From the NCBI GenBank assembly GCA_002733995.1, contig NVXR01000004.1, forward strand, positions 62,001 through 126,000: DNA of 64,000 nt, in the 5' to 3' direction. The notes under the pieces were generated by a model. That model saw nothing but the letters and a program-made list of their open reading frames with translations. It did no database searches and had not been told where the DNA came from. The DNA comes from Desulfotalea sp. (GTDB taxonomy: Bacteria > Desulfobacterota > Desulfobulbia > Desulfobulbales > Desulfocapsaceae). Shown in pieces: positions 36,401 through 51,400 of this stretch. How positions within the stretch are numbered: the stretch's first letter is position 1; each line of letters starts with the position of its first letter. The position numbers and the translations under genes were made by a program.

Positions 36401-39400
36401 CTTCTGGCTTTTCTGGGGCTAGCATCCTGATTAGTGGTGGTGGGGCGGATACCCTATTGGGTGGAGTTGGTAATGATATCTTTCGGGTAGACATCTCAAA
36501 TCTGATAGGTGCGGATCAGGTTTCTGTTTCTTCTGGAGGTGGGGATGATAATGAGCTTGTTATCCTTGGTGGTGGTGAGTTTGTACATCAGGCGGATTTA
36601 GGTAGGATTAGCTTTAGCTCCGCTACGCCTGGTACGCCTGATACGACTGGTATGAGCATAATCATTGAGTCGGAAGGCACTCTGACCGTAAATGAAGACA
36701 TCAACAGCTCAGGCGTTAATCTTGGTTTTCGGGCGGATACAATAAATGTAGTGGGAGCAGATATCAGTACCGATCACGCTACCAAGGCCGGTAATATAAC
36801 ATTTGAAGCACAGCACATTTTTATAGATGAGGATAGTTCAGGGCAGCGTGCCCATATTCATGCTCTTAGCCTATCTGGTGTTGGAACAAACGGCAATATC
36901 AATTTTCTTGCTTCCGACATGTTCAAAGACTTCACTGCCTTAGGGTTTGCCAATGTTGATTATAATGAGGCTGATGTCACCATTGGTAATGCCCTCATAG
37001 AAGGTGGAACGGTCACCGTTCAGGCAACGGCTCAAGCGGAAAAATATAATGTGGATTTTGGTGAAACCTGGGTAGGTGATAAGCTTGAATCCCTTGCGGG
37101 TGGTGTTTTAAAAGGGCTGGAGGGCTTTTCCCTGGTAGGTGGCGTTTCTGTTGTCACCGCTATTGCCAGGATAACCATCGAGGAAGACGCTGAAATTCAT
37201 GCGGAAAAATTTATTGCCCACTCGAAGGCCAACACCTTTGTAAAGGCCTCGCCTAAGAGTATTTTTCTCGGTGTTGCCGTTGGTATTGGCACAACTGTTT
37301 CCGAGACGGTGATCGCTGGAACGATAACCAGTGCCGGGGATCTCGTTGTCCGGGCAAGTGGGAATAATAATATAAGTGTCTCAGCCTCGGTTGAAGATAA
37401 ATCCTTCGCAGCTGCAGTCGCTGTATCCGTTCTGGATTCAACCGTTCTGGCCCGGGTGACCGATACGGCCAGTCTTGTTGTCGGTGGAAATCTATTTGTA
37501 CGTGCCGATACCATCGATCACAATTCAACCTCCGCTTCGACCGAATCAGATAAAGATGGCAAGGTGGGAATAGCTGTCGCGGTCAGTGTCGAAAAGGGTA
37601 CGACAAGTGCGTTTCTGGACGGTGATGCCGATGTGACGGGTAATATCGTTGTTGAAGCCGTACAGGAAAAGGACTTTTTTGATGGTAAGAAGTTCGGTTT
37701 TATTCCGACCTTCTCCGACGGTATTATAGCCGTTGTAGAGATTCCGCCCGAAAAGACAGGGATTGCCAAAAAGTTTGATGATTTTACTTCTGGGATAAAG
37801 GAGAAAATCGTTGGTAAAATTGACTCCCAGAAAGTTCACAAAGAAAACACAGTTGGATCACTTAGGGAGAAGCCTGGGCAGTATGTCAAAGATATCCTTA
37901 AAAAGAACGAAACAATCAAGAAGATGATGGAGTCGCCGACCACCAACAATTACGATGTTGGTGGTGCGGTTGCCGTTGCAATTGACAGTAATAAAACGGA
38001 AGCCCGCATAGGTGATGGGGTACATCATGCCGATATTGAGGCGGATGGAAATATTCAGGTCACCGCCGTTACCGCCAATCGTCCAAAAGTCTCGGCCAGC
38101 TCTGCTGTCTCCAACGAGACAACCAGCACCGATTCGGAGCAATCCACAGCAAAATTTGGTGGATCTGTTGCAGTAGCCGTTGGCGTCTATAACGATGATG
38201 CGGACGCCTATATCTCGGGAAATACCAGCGTAGATGCCAAGGGCTCTATCACTGTTAAGGCCGCTACACTCAACCAGATAGACCCCTGGTCTCTCTGGGG
38301 TGCCAACCTGATCTCGCCACTGCTCGATGAAAACCGACTTGCCGATTATAATACCGACGAGGGTGTGACGAATGTGGCTCTTGGTAATACCGTTGAGGTG
38401 ACCGATAAGCACACAGGTAAAGGAGATGTTGGCAGTTGGTATAAGTACGTTGGTAGCACTCCGTCCATTGAGGTAGACCTGCATAAGGTCGATTTTACCG
38501 ATGAGGCAAACTGGGAAGATCTTGGCAATCAGATCGCCAATATCGGGGGGGAGTATGTTGCAACCATCGGCACATACCTCAATGCTAATGCCGGCTTGAT
38601 GAGCAATTTGGTTGATACCTCTGCAAGTGCCGCAGCCGAGGGCCAGAAAATGACCCTTGCGGGTGCGTTCACCTCCATTGTGCTGAGCCATGATGCCCAT
38701 GCTGGCATCATGCAAGGGGCAGAGATTAATCAGGATCAAAATGGTGGCCTGAACGATACAAATTTTCGCACGGGAACCCAAGACGTCATCGTTGAGAGTT
38801 TGAGCGTTAATCATGTCGTAAACATGGTCGGAGATCTTTCCGTTAGTGATGCCAGCAAACTGGTCACATTCTGGAAAGACATGGATGATACCGACACCTC
38901 AACGGGGGTAGGTGCTAGCACCGGTTTATATTGGTATGAAAATGATGTTAGCGCTATTATCGAAAAAGGGGTGCTTCTTTATGCTGACAGCCTTGAGGTA
39001 GACGCCGCCAATAAAGGTGTGTCTGTTGTTCTTCTGACCTCGGGTGGCGAAGCCGGAGATCTGGGCTTCAACGGCGCTTTTGGTGGAACGGTGGTGAAAA
39101 ACAACACCGTGGCTCGTATTGCTGAGGGATCGACCATTGTTGTTGGTAGCGGGGCTGTTGGAGATCCTGACGGTGATAACGCCTCTCTTTTTGTTAGCGC
39201 AACTGATTCAACAACTATTATTACCGCAGCCGGAGCCATGACCCAGTCTCAGTCGAGGGGCGTTGGTGCTTCCCTGGCGGTTGCTGTTAGTGAGCGTCAT
39301 ACCGAGGCGGTCATTGGTAACATAACAGGTACAGAAACGGCGGCCGGAACGATTACGGTCGGTGGTGACGCACTTGTTGCAGCTAAAAATAGTGGTTTTA

Positions 39401-42400
39401 TAGGTAGTTTTGCCGTTGCTGGATCGAAGACATCATCGGCATCAGATGCTCCTTCTGATACAGCCAGTGATCCGGGGGTAACTCCATTGCAAGGAACCGG
39501 AGGCACCCAAGGATCTGATGGGTCTGCTAAGTCGGACAGTGATCTGTTGAACTGGCAGTCTGGTATGCTCAGTGTCTTGACGGAAATGAAAGGCAAGGAC
39601 AAAGGTAACACACCCGGCTCGGTGGAAGTGATTGAGCAGGCCTCGAATACGACCGAAAAAGCCAAGACGGGTTATGCAATATCCGGGGCGGTAACAGTTA
39701 ACTATGTCCATGATGACGCCCTTGCCTATCTGCAAAACATCCTTTCAATGCAGGCCCAGAGTCTTAAACTCGATGCGGCTGATACAACTCTTGTTGGTTC
39801 CCTGGCAGGATCTGTTGCCATCGTCAGTAGCAAGCCGGATCAGAAGGGCGTAGGCATTGCAGCCGGTGTTGCCATTAGTGTTGTTACCGGTACGACCTCC
39901 GCCTTTGTTGACGGTGTCGATCTCAACCTGACCGGTCTTGAAATAGTGTCGGCAAGGGATGGCTGGGTGGTTTCACTTGCAGCCGGTGCCTCTGGTGCCA
40001 CCGGGAAGAAGGGTACCGCAATAGCTGGGTCGGTTGGTTTTATCCACAGTGCAGCGGTTACGGAAGCCGCGCTGCGTAATACCACAGGTCTGGTTGATGG
40101 TTCCATACTCGTTGGGGCAAGGGATACTTCCAACATTATCATTATCGCTGGAGCCGGAGGTTTTGGAGGCAAAACGGGTGTCGGCGCGGCCATAGCTTTT
40201 TCTGATATCTCCAATAAGGTTATTTCTCAGATAGAAAACGTTGAGCGCTTCACCCATCACGGCAATGTCAATGTCAATGCGGTTTCAGACGGTATGATAG
40301 TCTCAGTTGTTGGCGCGATTGGCGTTGCTACTGGGGGTGGGGGAGAGCAGGGTTACGGTGTCGGAGGGACGGTAGCTGTTAATTACATCAATAATGTAGT
40401 TGATGCCGCAATACTCAACAGTACGACTCTTGCTGGCTCAACAGGCGATATTGCTCTGCTGGCGGATGATAGTGCTGCAATCTATTGCATGGCAGGCGGT
40501 TTTGCCTATGGCAAGAGTGCTGGCATCGGTCTGGCCTTTGCCGTTAACCTGCTCGACAACAAAGTTACTTCAAGGGTGGAAGGATCAAGCCTCGTAACCA
40601 GCGGCAATTTCTCCAGTGAAGCCAAAGAGAGTGGGATGTTGGTTACCGTCAGTGTTGGCGGGGCGGGGGCAGAGAAAACTGCGGTGGGCGGTTCGGTTGC
40701 TATAAATGTGGTAAACAACAGTATCGACAGTCATATTTCAGCTCTCAGTAGTATTGTTACGGGTGGCTCTGTTCTGGTAGGAGCATCGGATACGACCACA
40801 CTTGTATCCGTTGCTGGAGGCATCGCCTTTTCCAAAAAAGGTGCTGTTGGTGCCGCAATAGGTGTCAATGTTGTTGAAAATGAGATTAAAGCGTTTATCG
40901 ACAGCAGTAGTGTCAATGCCGGAATGACGCTGGATGTTAATGCCAAGTCCGCGGAGATGGTTGTTGCTGTGGCTGTTGGCGGAGCTGGAGCCAGTAAGCT
41001 GGCAATTGGCGGTTCTCTCTCCACCAACGTCATTAATAATACGGTAACGGCTAAAATCTCCAACAGTGCTGATCTGGCACAGACTTCCACTGATCCGAAC
41101 ACGATTGTAGCTGATGTTAGCGCAGTAGGTAACTTGGGCGTTCACGCCAGCGACACGACGGGTATAATTGTGATTGCCGGTGGTTTTGCTGGTTCCAAAG
41201 AGGCCGCTGTGGGTGCTGCCATAGGTACCACATACCTCGGCAATGATATCTCAGCAACCATTGATAATACTAAAGTTACCTCACGTAATGGTGATATAAA
41301 TGTTATTGCCGGGCTCGCCCGGCCAGCAAGTGACGATGCCCTTGCTGGTATCAACTCCAATATGCTTGGCGTAGAGCTGCCGACGGAAAATAGTGGTCAG
41401 CTACTGACACTTGTGGTGGGTGGTGCTGGTGGTGGCAAGGTCGCTGCTGGTTTTGGGGTTTCAGTCAATAACGTTGCTAATACTGTTTCCGCCTCCATTG
41501 CCAATGGCAGCTTTGTTACCGCAACGTCTGGGGCCGTCTCCGTGACAGCCACAGACGCATCGGTGATCGATGCCCTTGCTTTTGGCGGTGCAGGAGCTGG
41601 TAAGGTAGCTGGCGGTGGCGCGATTGCTGTTAATACTGTTACCAATAAAATTAGTGCAGAGATATCCGATTCTAAGGTTGTGGCGAATGCTAACGTTGCG
41701 GTAACGGCCAGCTCGTCTGCCATCATCCGAACTCTCGGTATGGGTGTTTCCGGTGGGGGGGACGTGGCTGTTGCAGTTTCAGGAATCGGCAACATTGTCA
41801 GCAATAGTGTGACAGCATCCATATCTGCTGGATCGACGGTTTATGCGGGGGGCGACGTACTGCTTACCGCGGGTGATGGGACGCCAGAAACGTTGACAAA
41901 CTGGATGTTGCCAGCTGAGATGGTTCCAGATTTTGATGCTGTAGTGGCTGATACCCCTAATGTTCTTGATGCAAATATTCTTGCCGTGCAGTTAAGTGTC
42001 GCGGGCTCGGGTAAGGTTGCGGTTGGCGTTTCGCTGATGGGGAATCTGATAACCAATACCGTGGACACACGCATTGACGGTTCAATCGTTGTTGCTGGTG
42101 CTGATAGCAGTGGTGCGATCATAAATACTGCAGGTGATGTTACGCTGAGAGCAGTGGAAAATGCATCGATAAGTGCTGTCACGGTGGGAGTGGCTGCTGC
42201 TGGTAATGTTGCGGTGAATGCCACAGGTTTTGGAAATATCATAACCAATGACACCGTCGCCGAGGTAAAAGGTGGGGCAACCGTCAGAAGTGGTGGCAAG
42301 ATTGATCTTGGCGCCACTGATCAGTCGAAAATCAGATCCCTTGGTATTGGCATTGCCGCATCGGGATCTGTTGCTGCTTCCGTGCTGGTTGGTGCCAATG

Positions 42401-45400
42401 TGATTACTAATGGTGTCAAAAGTCGAATTTCAGGCTCTACGGTGAACAGTGGTTCTACCCTTGAACTCAACGCAGAAAACAAGGCCGATATTCTCAGCCT
42501 TACCGCCGGTGTTGCGGCCTCAGGATCCACGGCGGTTATGACCTCGTTGTCGGCTAATGTTATCACGAATTCAACCTCCGCAGTTATCGAAGAAGGAGCC
42601 GCTCGATCAGCGATCGATGCGGTGGGTGCTATAAACCTCTCGGCAATCGATAGTTCAAACATTGATTCGCTGTCCTTTGGTGTTTCTGGGTCAGGAGGGG
42701 CTGCTGTGGGTGTTGCCGCTTCGGCCAATGTTATTGCAAATAGCGTTACTAGCCGTATCAGTGGCAGTGATGTGAACGGTGATTCGACGCTATCACTTAC
42801 CGCCTTGTCTTCTGCCGGTATTCACAGTCTCGCTGTAGGGGTAGCTGGTTCGGGCACCGTGGCGGTGCAGGTGACCGCCATGGGGAATGTGGTGGCAAAT
42901 AATGTCAGTGCAGTTATCGACCAGCTCTCAATTGTCAATATTGATGGCAGCGTAACTCTCATCGCAAGCGATGCGGAGCCAAGTGTGATTCCTGGTTGGC
43001 TGTCGAACCCAGACAGTAATAGCTTTGTGCCAGCTGAGTACTCGGGCGACATCGCTGATGGAACGGAGGGTGCGCCGTTTAGTCTTCAGTCAAATATTCT
43101 CTCTGTGATGATCAGTGTTGCTGGATCGGGGACCGTTGCGGTTAATGCGGCCTTTGTGGGTAACGTTATTTCCAACAGCATGGAGACATCTATAAACAAT
43201 GCCACGGTAACTTCTACTGCTGGAGATATCAGCCTCAACAGTGATTCGAATGCGGGCATTATTGCCCTCACCATAGGTGTTGCAGGTTCCGGATCGGTCG
43301 CTGTTAATGTCACCGGTTATGGCAATGTGATCAGCAACAAAGTTGGTTCGTTGATTGAAAATAATGCCAACGTTACAACTGTGAAAGCAGGGAGCTCTAT
43401 TTCTCTTGATGCCGATGACACCTCTCGCATACGTTCTGCGGGTATTAGCGTTGCCGGTAGCGGCGCTATCGCGGTTGGCGGCCTCATCGCGGCCAATGTG
43501 GTGAGCAATAAGGTGGAATCAACGATCGCAGGGTCAAATGTAACCAGTGGTTCTACCATAGATCTGAGCGCAACTAACGATAGTGATATTCTTGGGTTGA
43601 CACTAGGTGTTGCAGGATCCGGGGCGGTTGCCGTAACTGCCTCACTGACCGGCGCTGTTATCGCCAATACGACAAAAGCTGGTATTAGCGGCTATGATCG
43701 GTTGGATAGTCACGGCAATGTTATTGCCAGCTATAACTCTACCATTGTGGCCAGGGCTGGTATATCTCTCAGCGCGCTGGATAGCTCCGAAATTAACAGT
43801 CTCGCAGTGGGTGTTGCAGGAAGTGGTGGGGTGGCAGTCGGGGGTGCTGTGGCAGTAAATGTAATTAGCAATAGCGTCAGCACCGAGATAACCGATGCCG
43901 ATGTTCAAAGCCAAACAGGAGGGCTGAGTCTGGAAGCGACTTCTGAAACGATTATCCGTAGTCTTTCGGTTGGTGTATCCGGTTCCGGTGGTGTGGCTGT
44001 ACAGGGCTCCATAATGGGGAATGTGATTAGCAACAACACCTCGTCAAAGATGAGCAACTCGAAGGTTCAGGTAAGAGGTGATATTGATCTTATCGCCCAA
44101 GATCGTGCCCCATCCGCAGTACCGGCTGACTGGATTATCGATATGTTGCCGAGCGACGATGCTGGTGACGGCATGAAAGATGCGCTGAACGATTCGACCG
44201 CCAAGACCCTCATTGATGCAAACACAAATATTCTCTCTCTTATGGTAAGTGTCGCTGGATCCGGTGGTGTGGCTGTGAACGGGGCCTTTGTCGGTAACGT
44301 TATTACCAATACGATTACGACGGCAATAGATGCTTCGTCTGTAGCTTCGGTGAGCGGTCATATCAGTCAGAAGGCGGAGTCCCGTGCTGGAATTGTGGCC
44401 CTGACCGTGGGCGTTGCAGGTTCGGGCGGTGTAGCGGTTAATGCCACTGGTATGGGCAACGTGATTACCAACAGCGTCAGTTCCAGTGTCAGTGGCCAGT
44501 CGACGCTCCGAACTCAGGCTGGAAGCGGGGGCAACATTGTACTGTTGGCCAATGATGCTTCAATGATTCGCGCCGGTGGTATCTCGATTGCAGGTAGCGG
44601 CGGGGTTGCAGCAGGCGCACTTATTGGTGCAAATGTTATCTCCAACTCGGTGCAAGCGGTGATCGCTGGGTCAACTGTGGACAGTAATGCCACTCTTAAT
44701 CTTACTGCCACCAATAATTCTGGCATCCTAGCTATCAGTCTCGGTGTTGCCGGTTCTGGTGCTGCCGCCGGTATTTTGTCACTGAGCGGCAATGTTATCG
44801 CCAATACAACTGTGGCGAAGATTACCGGGCAAGGCGGTGTGCATTCCGATATTGATGCAGTGGGAACCATCGGTTTGTTGGCCATCGACAGTTCTGAAAT
44901 AAATAGTATTGCCATTGGTGTTTCCGCCAGTGGCGGCGGGGCCATTGGCGCAGCTCTTGGGATCAATGTCATCGCCAATACCGTTGGAACTGAGATCCGT
45001 GATAGTAGCGTTGACTCGGAGGCAAATCTTGTACTTGCCTCCCATTCCCAAGCGATTATCCGTTCCCTAGGGATTGGGGTGTCAGGTAGCGGTGGTTTTG
45101 CCGTTCAGCTCACAGTTATGGGTAACGCTATTGAAAATCATGTCTTTGCTCTTATTGTCGACTCAACGGTTAACACACTTGGTAACGTAACCTTGCTGGC
45201 GGATGATCTGGCCCCCAAGGCCAAGCCTCTATCGGCGATTATCGACAAGTTTGTACCCGACAACGACGGCAATAGTAGTGCCGGAGACAATGATCCTGAT
45301 GGTGACAGTACGAAAAGTCGCCTTAACGAAGCGTTGGCGGATTCTCCTGTTGCCGACTCAGACGCCAACATCCTGTCGGTTGTGGTTTCCATCGCAGGTA

Positions 45401-48400
45401 GTGGCGGGGTGGCTGTTTCTGGTATCCTCACCGGTAATAGTATTGATAATAAAATTTCGGCGATTATAGACGGCTCCACTGTTACTTCGAGAGCAGGAGC
45501 AATTTCTCTTGATGCTGATTCTAAAGCCGGGATTATTGGGTTGTCCGCAGGTATCGGTGCCTCCGGCGGTGTCGCTGTTCAGGCATCCATTTTTGGCAAC
45601 GAGATTAATGTGGTAACCGAGGCTTTGGTTGTGGACGGCTCTAAGTTGAACGCCTTTAACGATGTACACCTAGAGGCCGTTGATCTGTCAACGATTAGAG
45701 CTATTGGACTCTCCATAGCAGGGTCTGGTGTTGCTGTTTCCGGTGTAGTTGGTCGTAACAAAATTCACAATACAACGCGGGCTCAGCTTAGTGGTTCCAG
45801 CAGTGATTCCAAAAACCTCTATATCTCTGCACTTTCTCAATCCACCATTAATAGTTTTGTCGGTGGTGTTGCTGTTTCCGGTGCCCTCTCCGTTCAGTTA
45901 TCTTTTACCTGGAACGATATCAGTAACACTGTGGATGCCTCAATTGTCGCCGATGACAGCCACAGTTCTATAATCAATGCCGATGGCGATGTCCGCCTAA
46001 ATGCTCGCGATAGATCTTCCGTTGCCTCCACGGCTGTCTCGTTTTCTGCTTCACTGGGAGTCGGGATCAGCGGTTCTTGCGTAACCCAAGAGGTGAGCAG
46101 TGACGTAGCAGCGTATATTAAAGGTACTTCTGCCAGTTACTCTGTGAAGATTCAGCAGGCGAATAAGGTTAGTATAGACGCTTTATCTAAACCGGTAATC
46201 ACGGGGGATACCTATGGTATTAGCCTCGGTGCGATTGCAATAGGGCAGACCTTGGTACAGGCGACAGTAGGCGGGAGTGTAAAGGCCTACATGGGGCCAT
46301 ATGTAAAGGTCGGTCAAGAGTCTGGGAAGTCGGTACAGACCATCGAGATTTCGGCGTTGGCAGAAGTTTCGGCAACAGCCACTGTTACTGCACTGTCCGG
46401 TGGTATCGGGGCCGGCTCAGTCAACTGGTCTAGGGTAACGGTAAATCCGGAGGTCTTCGCCTTTATCAATAACAGTATAATTGATGTGGCGGATGCAATT
46501 ACGGTGAGATCTGCGACGAAGATGCATGCCGAGGCGGATGTTAAGGGTATTAATGCTGGTCTCTTTGCCGTTGGCGCCTCTAAAGCTGAAACTGTGCTTG
46601 ATGCAACCGTCAAGGCCTATGCCAGTGGCGACATTGGAGCAAAATCTTTGACAATTACAGCGAACCAAGGAGCACTGGACGGAGAGAAGTACAGTGCAAC
46701 TGCTGTTGCCTCAGGATCTGCAGGTGCGCTGGTTGGAGTTGACGCAACCATCGCCAAAGTTACTAATAACAGCAATACCAGCGCCTATATCGGTGGCGGT
46801 TCGACTATAACGGTCAGTGACGACATCTCGGTTATTGCCAAGACATCTTTGCGGCAAAAGGGTGTTGCCCAATCTGATGTTGTTGGTGTGGTCGCAGTGG
46901 GAATTACATCAGCGACTGCCATTTCCAATACCACGGTCAATGCCTCTGTTGGTAACTATTCGATTATACATAGTTCTCATCTTGAAATTTTCGCCTATGG
47001 CATTGATGAGAATCGTGCCGTAACTTCTGCTGGTGCAGGGGGTGTTGTCGGGGTAGCCGCAGCTCGTCCACAGACGATCAACAACAGTAGTACAACTGCT
47101 TCTATAGGAGCACATACGTTTGTCGATCTAAGCGGATCTAGTGTCGGGGACCTTGATGTTAAAAGCTTTCATCGGGCGCTTTTTGGTACCAATGTGCACG
47201 CCAGTGCCTACGGGGTCTTGTCGGGGGCAGGTGCAGATGCTGATAGTCGTGTAAATGCCACTGTGACAACCTCGATAGGTAGCAGGGCTAAAATCCTTGC
47301 TAGAGACATTGACCTGCTTGCGACAAACCGCATAGACGGTGACAGTTATATGAAAGGCAGCACCGGTGGTGTTGTCAGTGCTGCCGGGGCTGATAGTGAC
47401 ACGCTTATAGCCCTTGATACCGAAGTTATTGTTGGTAGTTATGCGAGTCTTGAGGTAATTGGACTTAGCTCAAATGACGACAATTTTAATCTTGCAGCGC
47501 TGAATATCCTCAACGTTACCGATGAGGTGATTTTTGCCACAGCCGGCGTCCTTTCAGGTGCTGGGGCTGACCTCACTATTAAGACGACCAAGGATCTTGC
47601 TAAAGTAACAATCGGTAGCAATGCCAAGCTGATGGGTGTTGGTGCTATGAACCTTACAGCCAGAGGGCAGGGGAACCTGCATGGCACCGTATCGGTTGAA
47701 ACCTATGGTGCTGGCACGGTTTCGGTGGGTACGACCCATGTCGAAATCCATCCTGACAATGTGATCGAAATTGGCCGAAAAGCACACCTTCGGTCGTTGG
47801 GAGATCTTAATCTCTCTGCCGGTCGGTCCACCGATGCTGGCTATGAAAACTATTCAGATATTTATACCGTCGAAGCCCGCTGGGATGGTTTTGCTGGCTC
47901 TGCAATTCCAATTTCCGATGTCGAAGCCAAGGCATTTGCCATTCAGGAGAACCACGTTGATGTAAAGACAGAGGCCCTTCTGCAGACTGGGCGTCAGGCA
48001 AATCTCTATGCCGATAATCTTGGTTTGGTTTATTTGACCGGAAAGGCCAAGGCGGTAAGCTGGGTCAGCGAAGCGGCTGATGGTCTCAATTCTTTGCTTG
48101 GTGGTGGTGGTGATGAGCAGTTTGAAGGCAAGGAACTGGCTGAATCCCATGGCTATGTTCATGTCGACGGCACCATCGAAACCGGTCTTACCCGGCACCA
48201 GACCCTGCATATAACGGATTGGACTGTGACCCCCATCTATGGCCTGGACTCCGATGGACATTCTATTATTGTTGATCAGGAGGTGACTATTACTGCCACC
48301 TCTGATCTAGGAATAACTTACACCACCAGTTTCAAGGATATTGACAGTGATATGGTGCAGTCCCTGCAACAGGCTGAGGCAATGCTGGCTGAGTATGGTG

Positions 48401-51400
48401 GGAGTAATGGGACTCTGAAGATTTTTTATCAGGGTGAGATAGCGCGCCTTAAGGCCGCACTTGACGCAGCAGGACTTGGTGAAAAGGTAGTGTCCCCTAA
48501 CGGGACTGAGACCATGGTGTATCCCAAAAAATCGGTACTGACAATTACAGTTGGTCCAATCTGGGCCCAGGCTGGTGTTATTGATGTGCGCTCGGATGTG
48601 TTCAGCGGTGACGGTACGTTTATTGCCCCCAATGATGTTACCGTCGATATCATAAATGATACTCCCGCCTTTCTGGAGCTGAAGGGGATAACTATTCCCG
48701 ATACCAATGGAGGTCTTTTCTTTAACGGTAGGTTGGTCGATGATGGGCTAGAGGATATTAAGGCTGAAAACCGGATTAACGCCAATCTTGATAATGCTCA
48801 GGGGTATACGGGTGTTGATTCTACCCTCACTCCAGGGGTTGTCTCCTTTGATCTTTCTGGGCTCGCTGATCCCGCAGTGACCAGTCCGAGTATCGTTATT
48901 AAGAATACGCTCAATGTTAAATCGGTATCGCCTCCGGGTCTTGGTACCTATGCGTGGCCTGATATCACAGTGCTGGGGCCATCTGACGGAGGCATGGGGA
49001 TTTATAACGATGGCGGCTCAGTTTCTTTTTCAACCCCTGACAGTGGCAGAGGATCCATCCGTTTTGAGGGAACGGTACGGGCCAAAGATATTACGGTCAT
49101 CGCAGGGGGCGACGTTTTCATAAATGGTCTCACGTCCTATGCCGTAAATGGTGAACCAGCGAGTAAATTGGGCGAGGCCACCGGTGGTACAACCGGCAAA
49201 TATGGAGCAGGAAATGCAACCGGTGCTGGTGTAAAAAAGGCGAATGGTTCAGCGGTAAATACAGTTGTTAATGATTTGGCTAGACTGCCCTATTCAATGT
49301 ATGGCGACAGGATTCATATTGACGCCGAATATATCAACATCAACGGTATCATACAGAGTGGCAGGGACTCGTATTCTATCACTATAGATTCGACGACCTA
49401 TGCGGAAGCAATGGCGCAGATTCATAAAGGAAAATCCGGACGTATCTATCTGCAAGAGGCCTCTAAGGCCAGTGATGGTCTTGACATTTATTTCAATTCC
49501 GCCACCGGGCAGTTTGAGGTGGGTGCGCTGAAGACCAGTGGTGGCTATATAGAACTCATTGGTAATATTATTAGCACCGGTAGCGGTGAAATTAAATTAC
49601 TGGGTGGATATGCAGGTGTAACCATTAACAATGAGACAAACGTAGATGTTTTGGTTAACGAACTTGATGTCTCCCAGCGTGGGCAAGGAACCCTGATCAT
49701 AGTCGATAAGGCGAATGGTACCCCGGCAGATACGGCCGTCCTGGACTCGGATACGGCAAGTTCGTACACATCACTGTACCAGTGGACTAAAAATGGCCTT
49801 GAACTGACCACTAACGGTTCCAATGACTCGGCCCATGTTGGTACATCAACCACTCTGACCGGTGATACATTCAGCTATCAGCCGAATGAGAAGCTCCGCT
49901 ATGGCTGGACGACGGTGGTGACGAGCCAGGAAACACACTACAAATACGTCAAGAGCGGCAGTTGGCTTGGGGTTGTACCCGATTTTTTACAGAGTGCCCA
50001 TATTAAATGGGATAAAACGGTAACGGCAAGTCCTCCAACCTACGCAGGAACCGGACCGTACTACTACTTTGATAACAGCAGTAATTCTGATGCTGATTAC
50101 ACTTTTGATAAATCTTCTAAGACAGTGTCTTCAGGCAAAATTATCAGGTATTGGCATGATGACCACTGGACCTGGTACGGTAGCCACGTCTATGAATCAA
50201 AGTATAGGCAGGTTGAGGGGGTAGAAGACTATTTTACCCATACCCTTAATGCCCATCGGCCGATCACCATCAACTATATAGGTGATGCGCAGGGTAGTGT
50301 TACTATCCACTCCACGGGTGGTGGAGATGTGCTTCTCGTTGGTGCAGTTATAACCACCGCGGGTACTATTGCCATAGATTCTAATGGCGCAATTGAATCT
50401 GTTAGTGACGGCGCGTATCTGGCAGGCAAGTATATAAGCCTTGAAGCCGAGAAAAATATCGGTACCAAACAGCAGGCAATAACCATCAATCTTACAGATC
50501 CGAGCGGTAACTGGATTGGTAGTGAAGGTATTGTTGCTGTTTCGGGTAGCGGTGACATCGTTATCACCGAGTTGAGTGGTGATATGTACCTTAACTCAGT
50601 TAGTGCTACAGACGGTGATGTGGTCCTTACAGCGGATGGGGCGATTAAGGTGGCCCATGATACGGCAACGACCTACCATGGCGGAACCGTGACTGGTGCC
50701 TCAATCACTCTTATTGCAAAGAGTGGTGGTATCGGCAATGGTAATAGCGCAAGTGATCCGTATCTTGTCATTGATTCCGGAGTCAAGGTGACGGGTACAG
50801 CGGCTACAAATCCGACCTCTAGCGTTATGGTGTCCGCCACCGGTGATATCTATCTACAGGAAGCGGCTGGCGATCTGCGGGTCGATCAAATTACCTCCAC
50901 GGGTGATGTCTACATAGATGTTGTGAACGGTGATGTGCTCGATGCAAATGATTTTCAGGAGCGGGACGATCGGACCTATAATGAGTTGAAAGGCGGCGTC
51001 TGGGGTGATTTGCAGTTGGTTGGTGACGACGCAAATGCCAAGGTAGCTGATACCATTAATGCCTTTGAAGCGAGTAAGGAAAGGGAATACCGTAGCTATT
51101 GGGTTTATAGAAATCAGCAGTCGGACTCTTCGGTCTACGACGGTAGTCATCGGGTGACGTTAACCCAAGGGGAAGAGGATTTTTACCGGCTAAAGCTGAA
51201 CTACGATGATGCTGCTATTACCACCCTGGAAAATAAACGGACTGCGGAGTATCACACCTTACATTCACAGTTTAATGCCTACTTCACCGAGAAGGGTATT
51301 GCGATAGCGAACAGCTATGATCAAAATTTTGATTATGCTGTAACCGACGATGAAAAAGCGGCCCTCACCTCCTCCATAAAAATATGGACCGAAGAAGAGC

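Noticed and set aside
37858..38814. 318-residue frame antisense to the giant gene
   Set aside because: No domain, and antisense frames stay open by chance in this repetitive gene because of codon bias.
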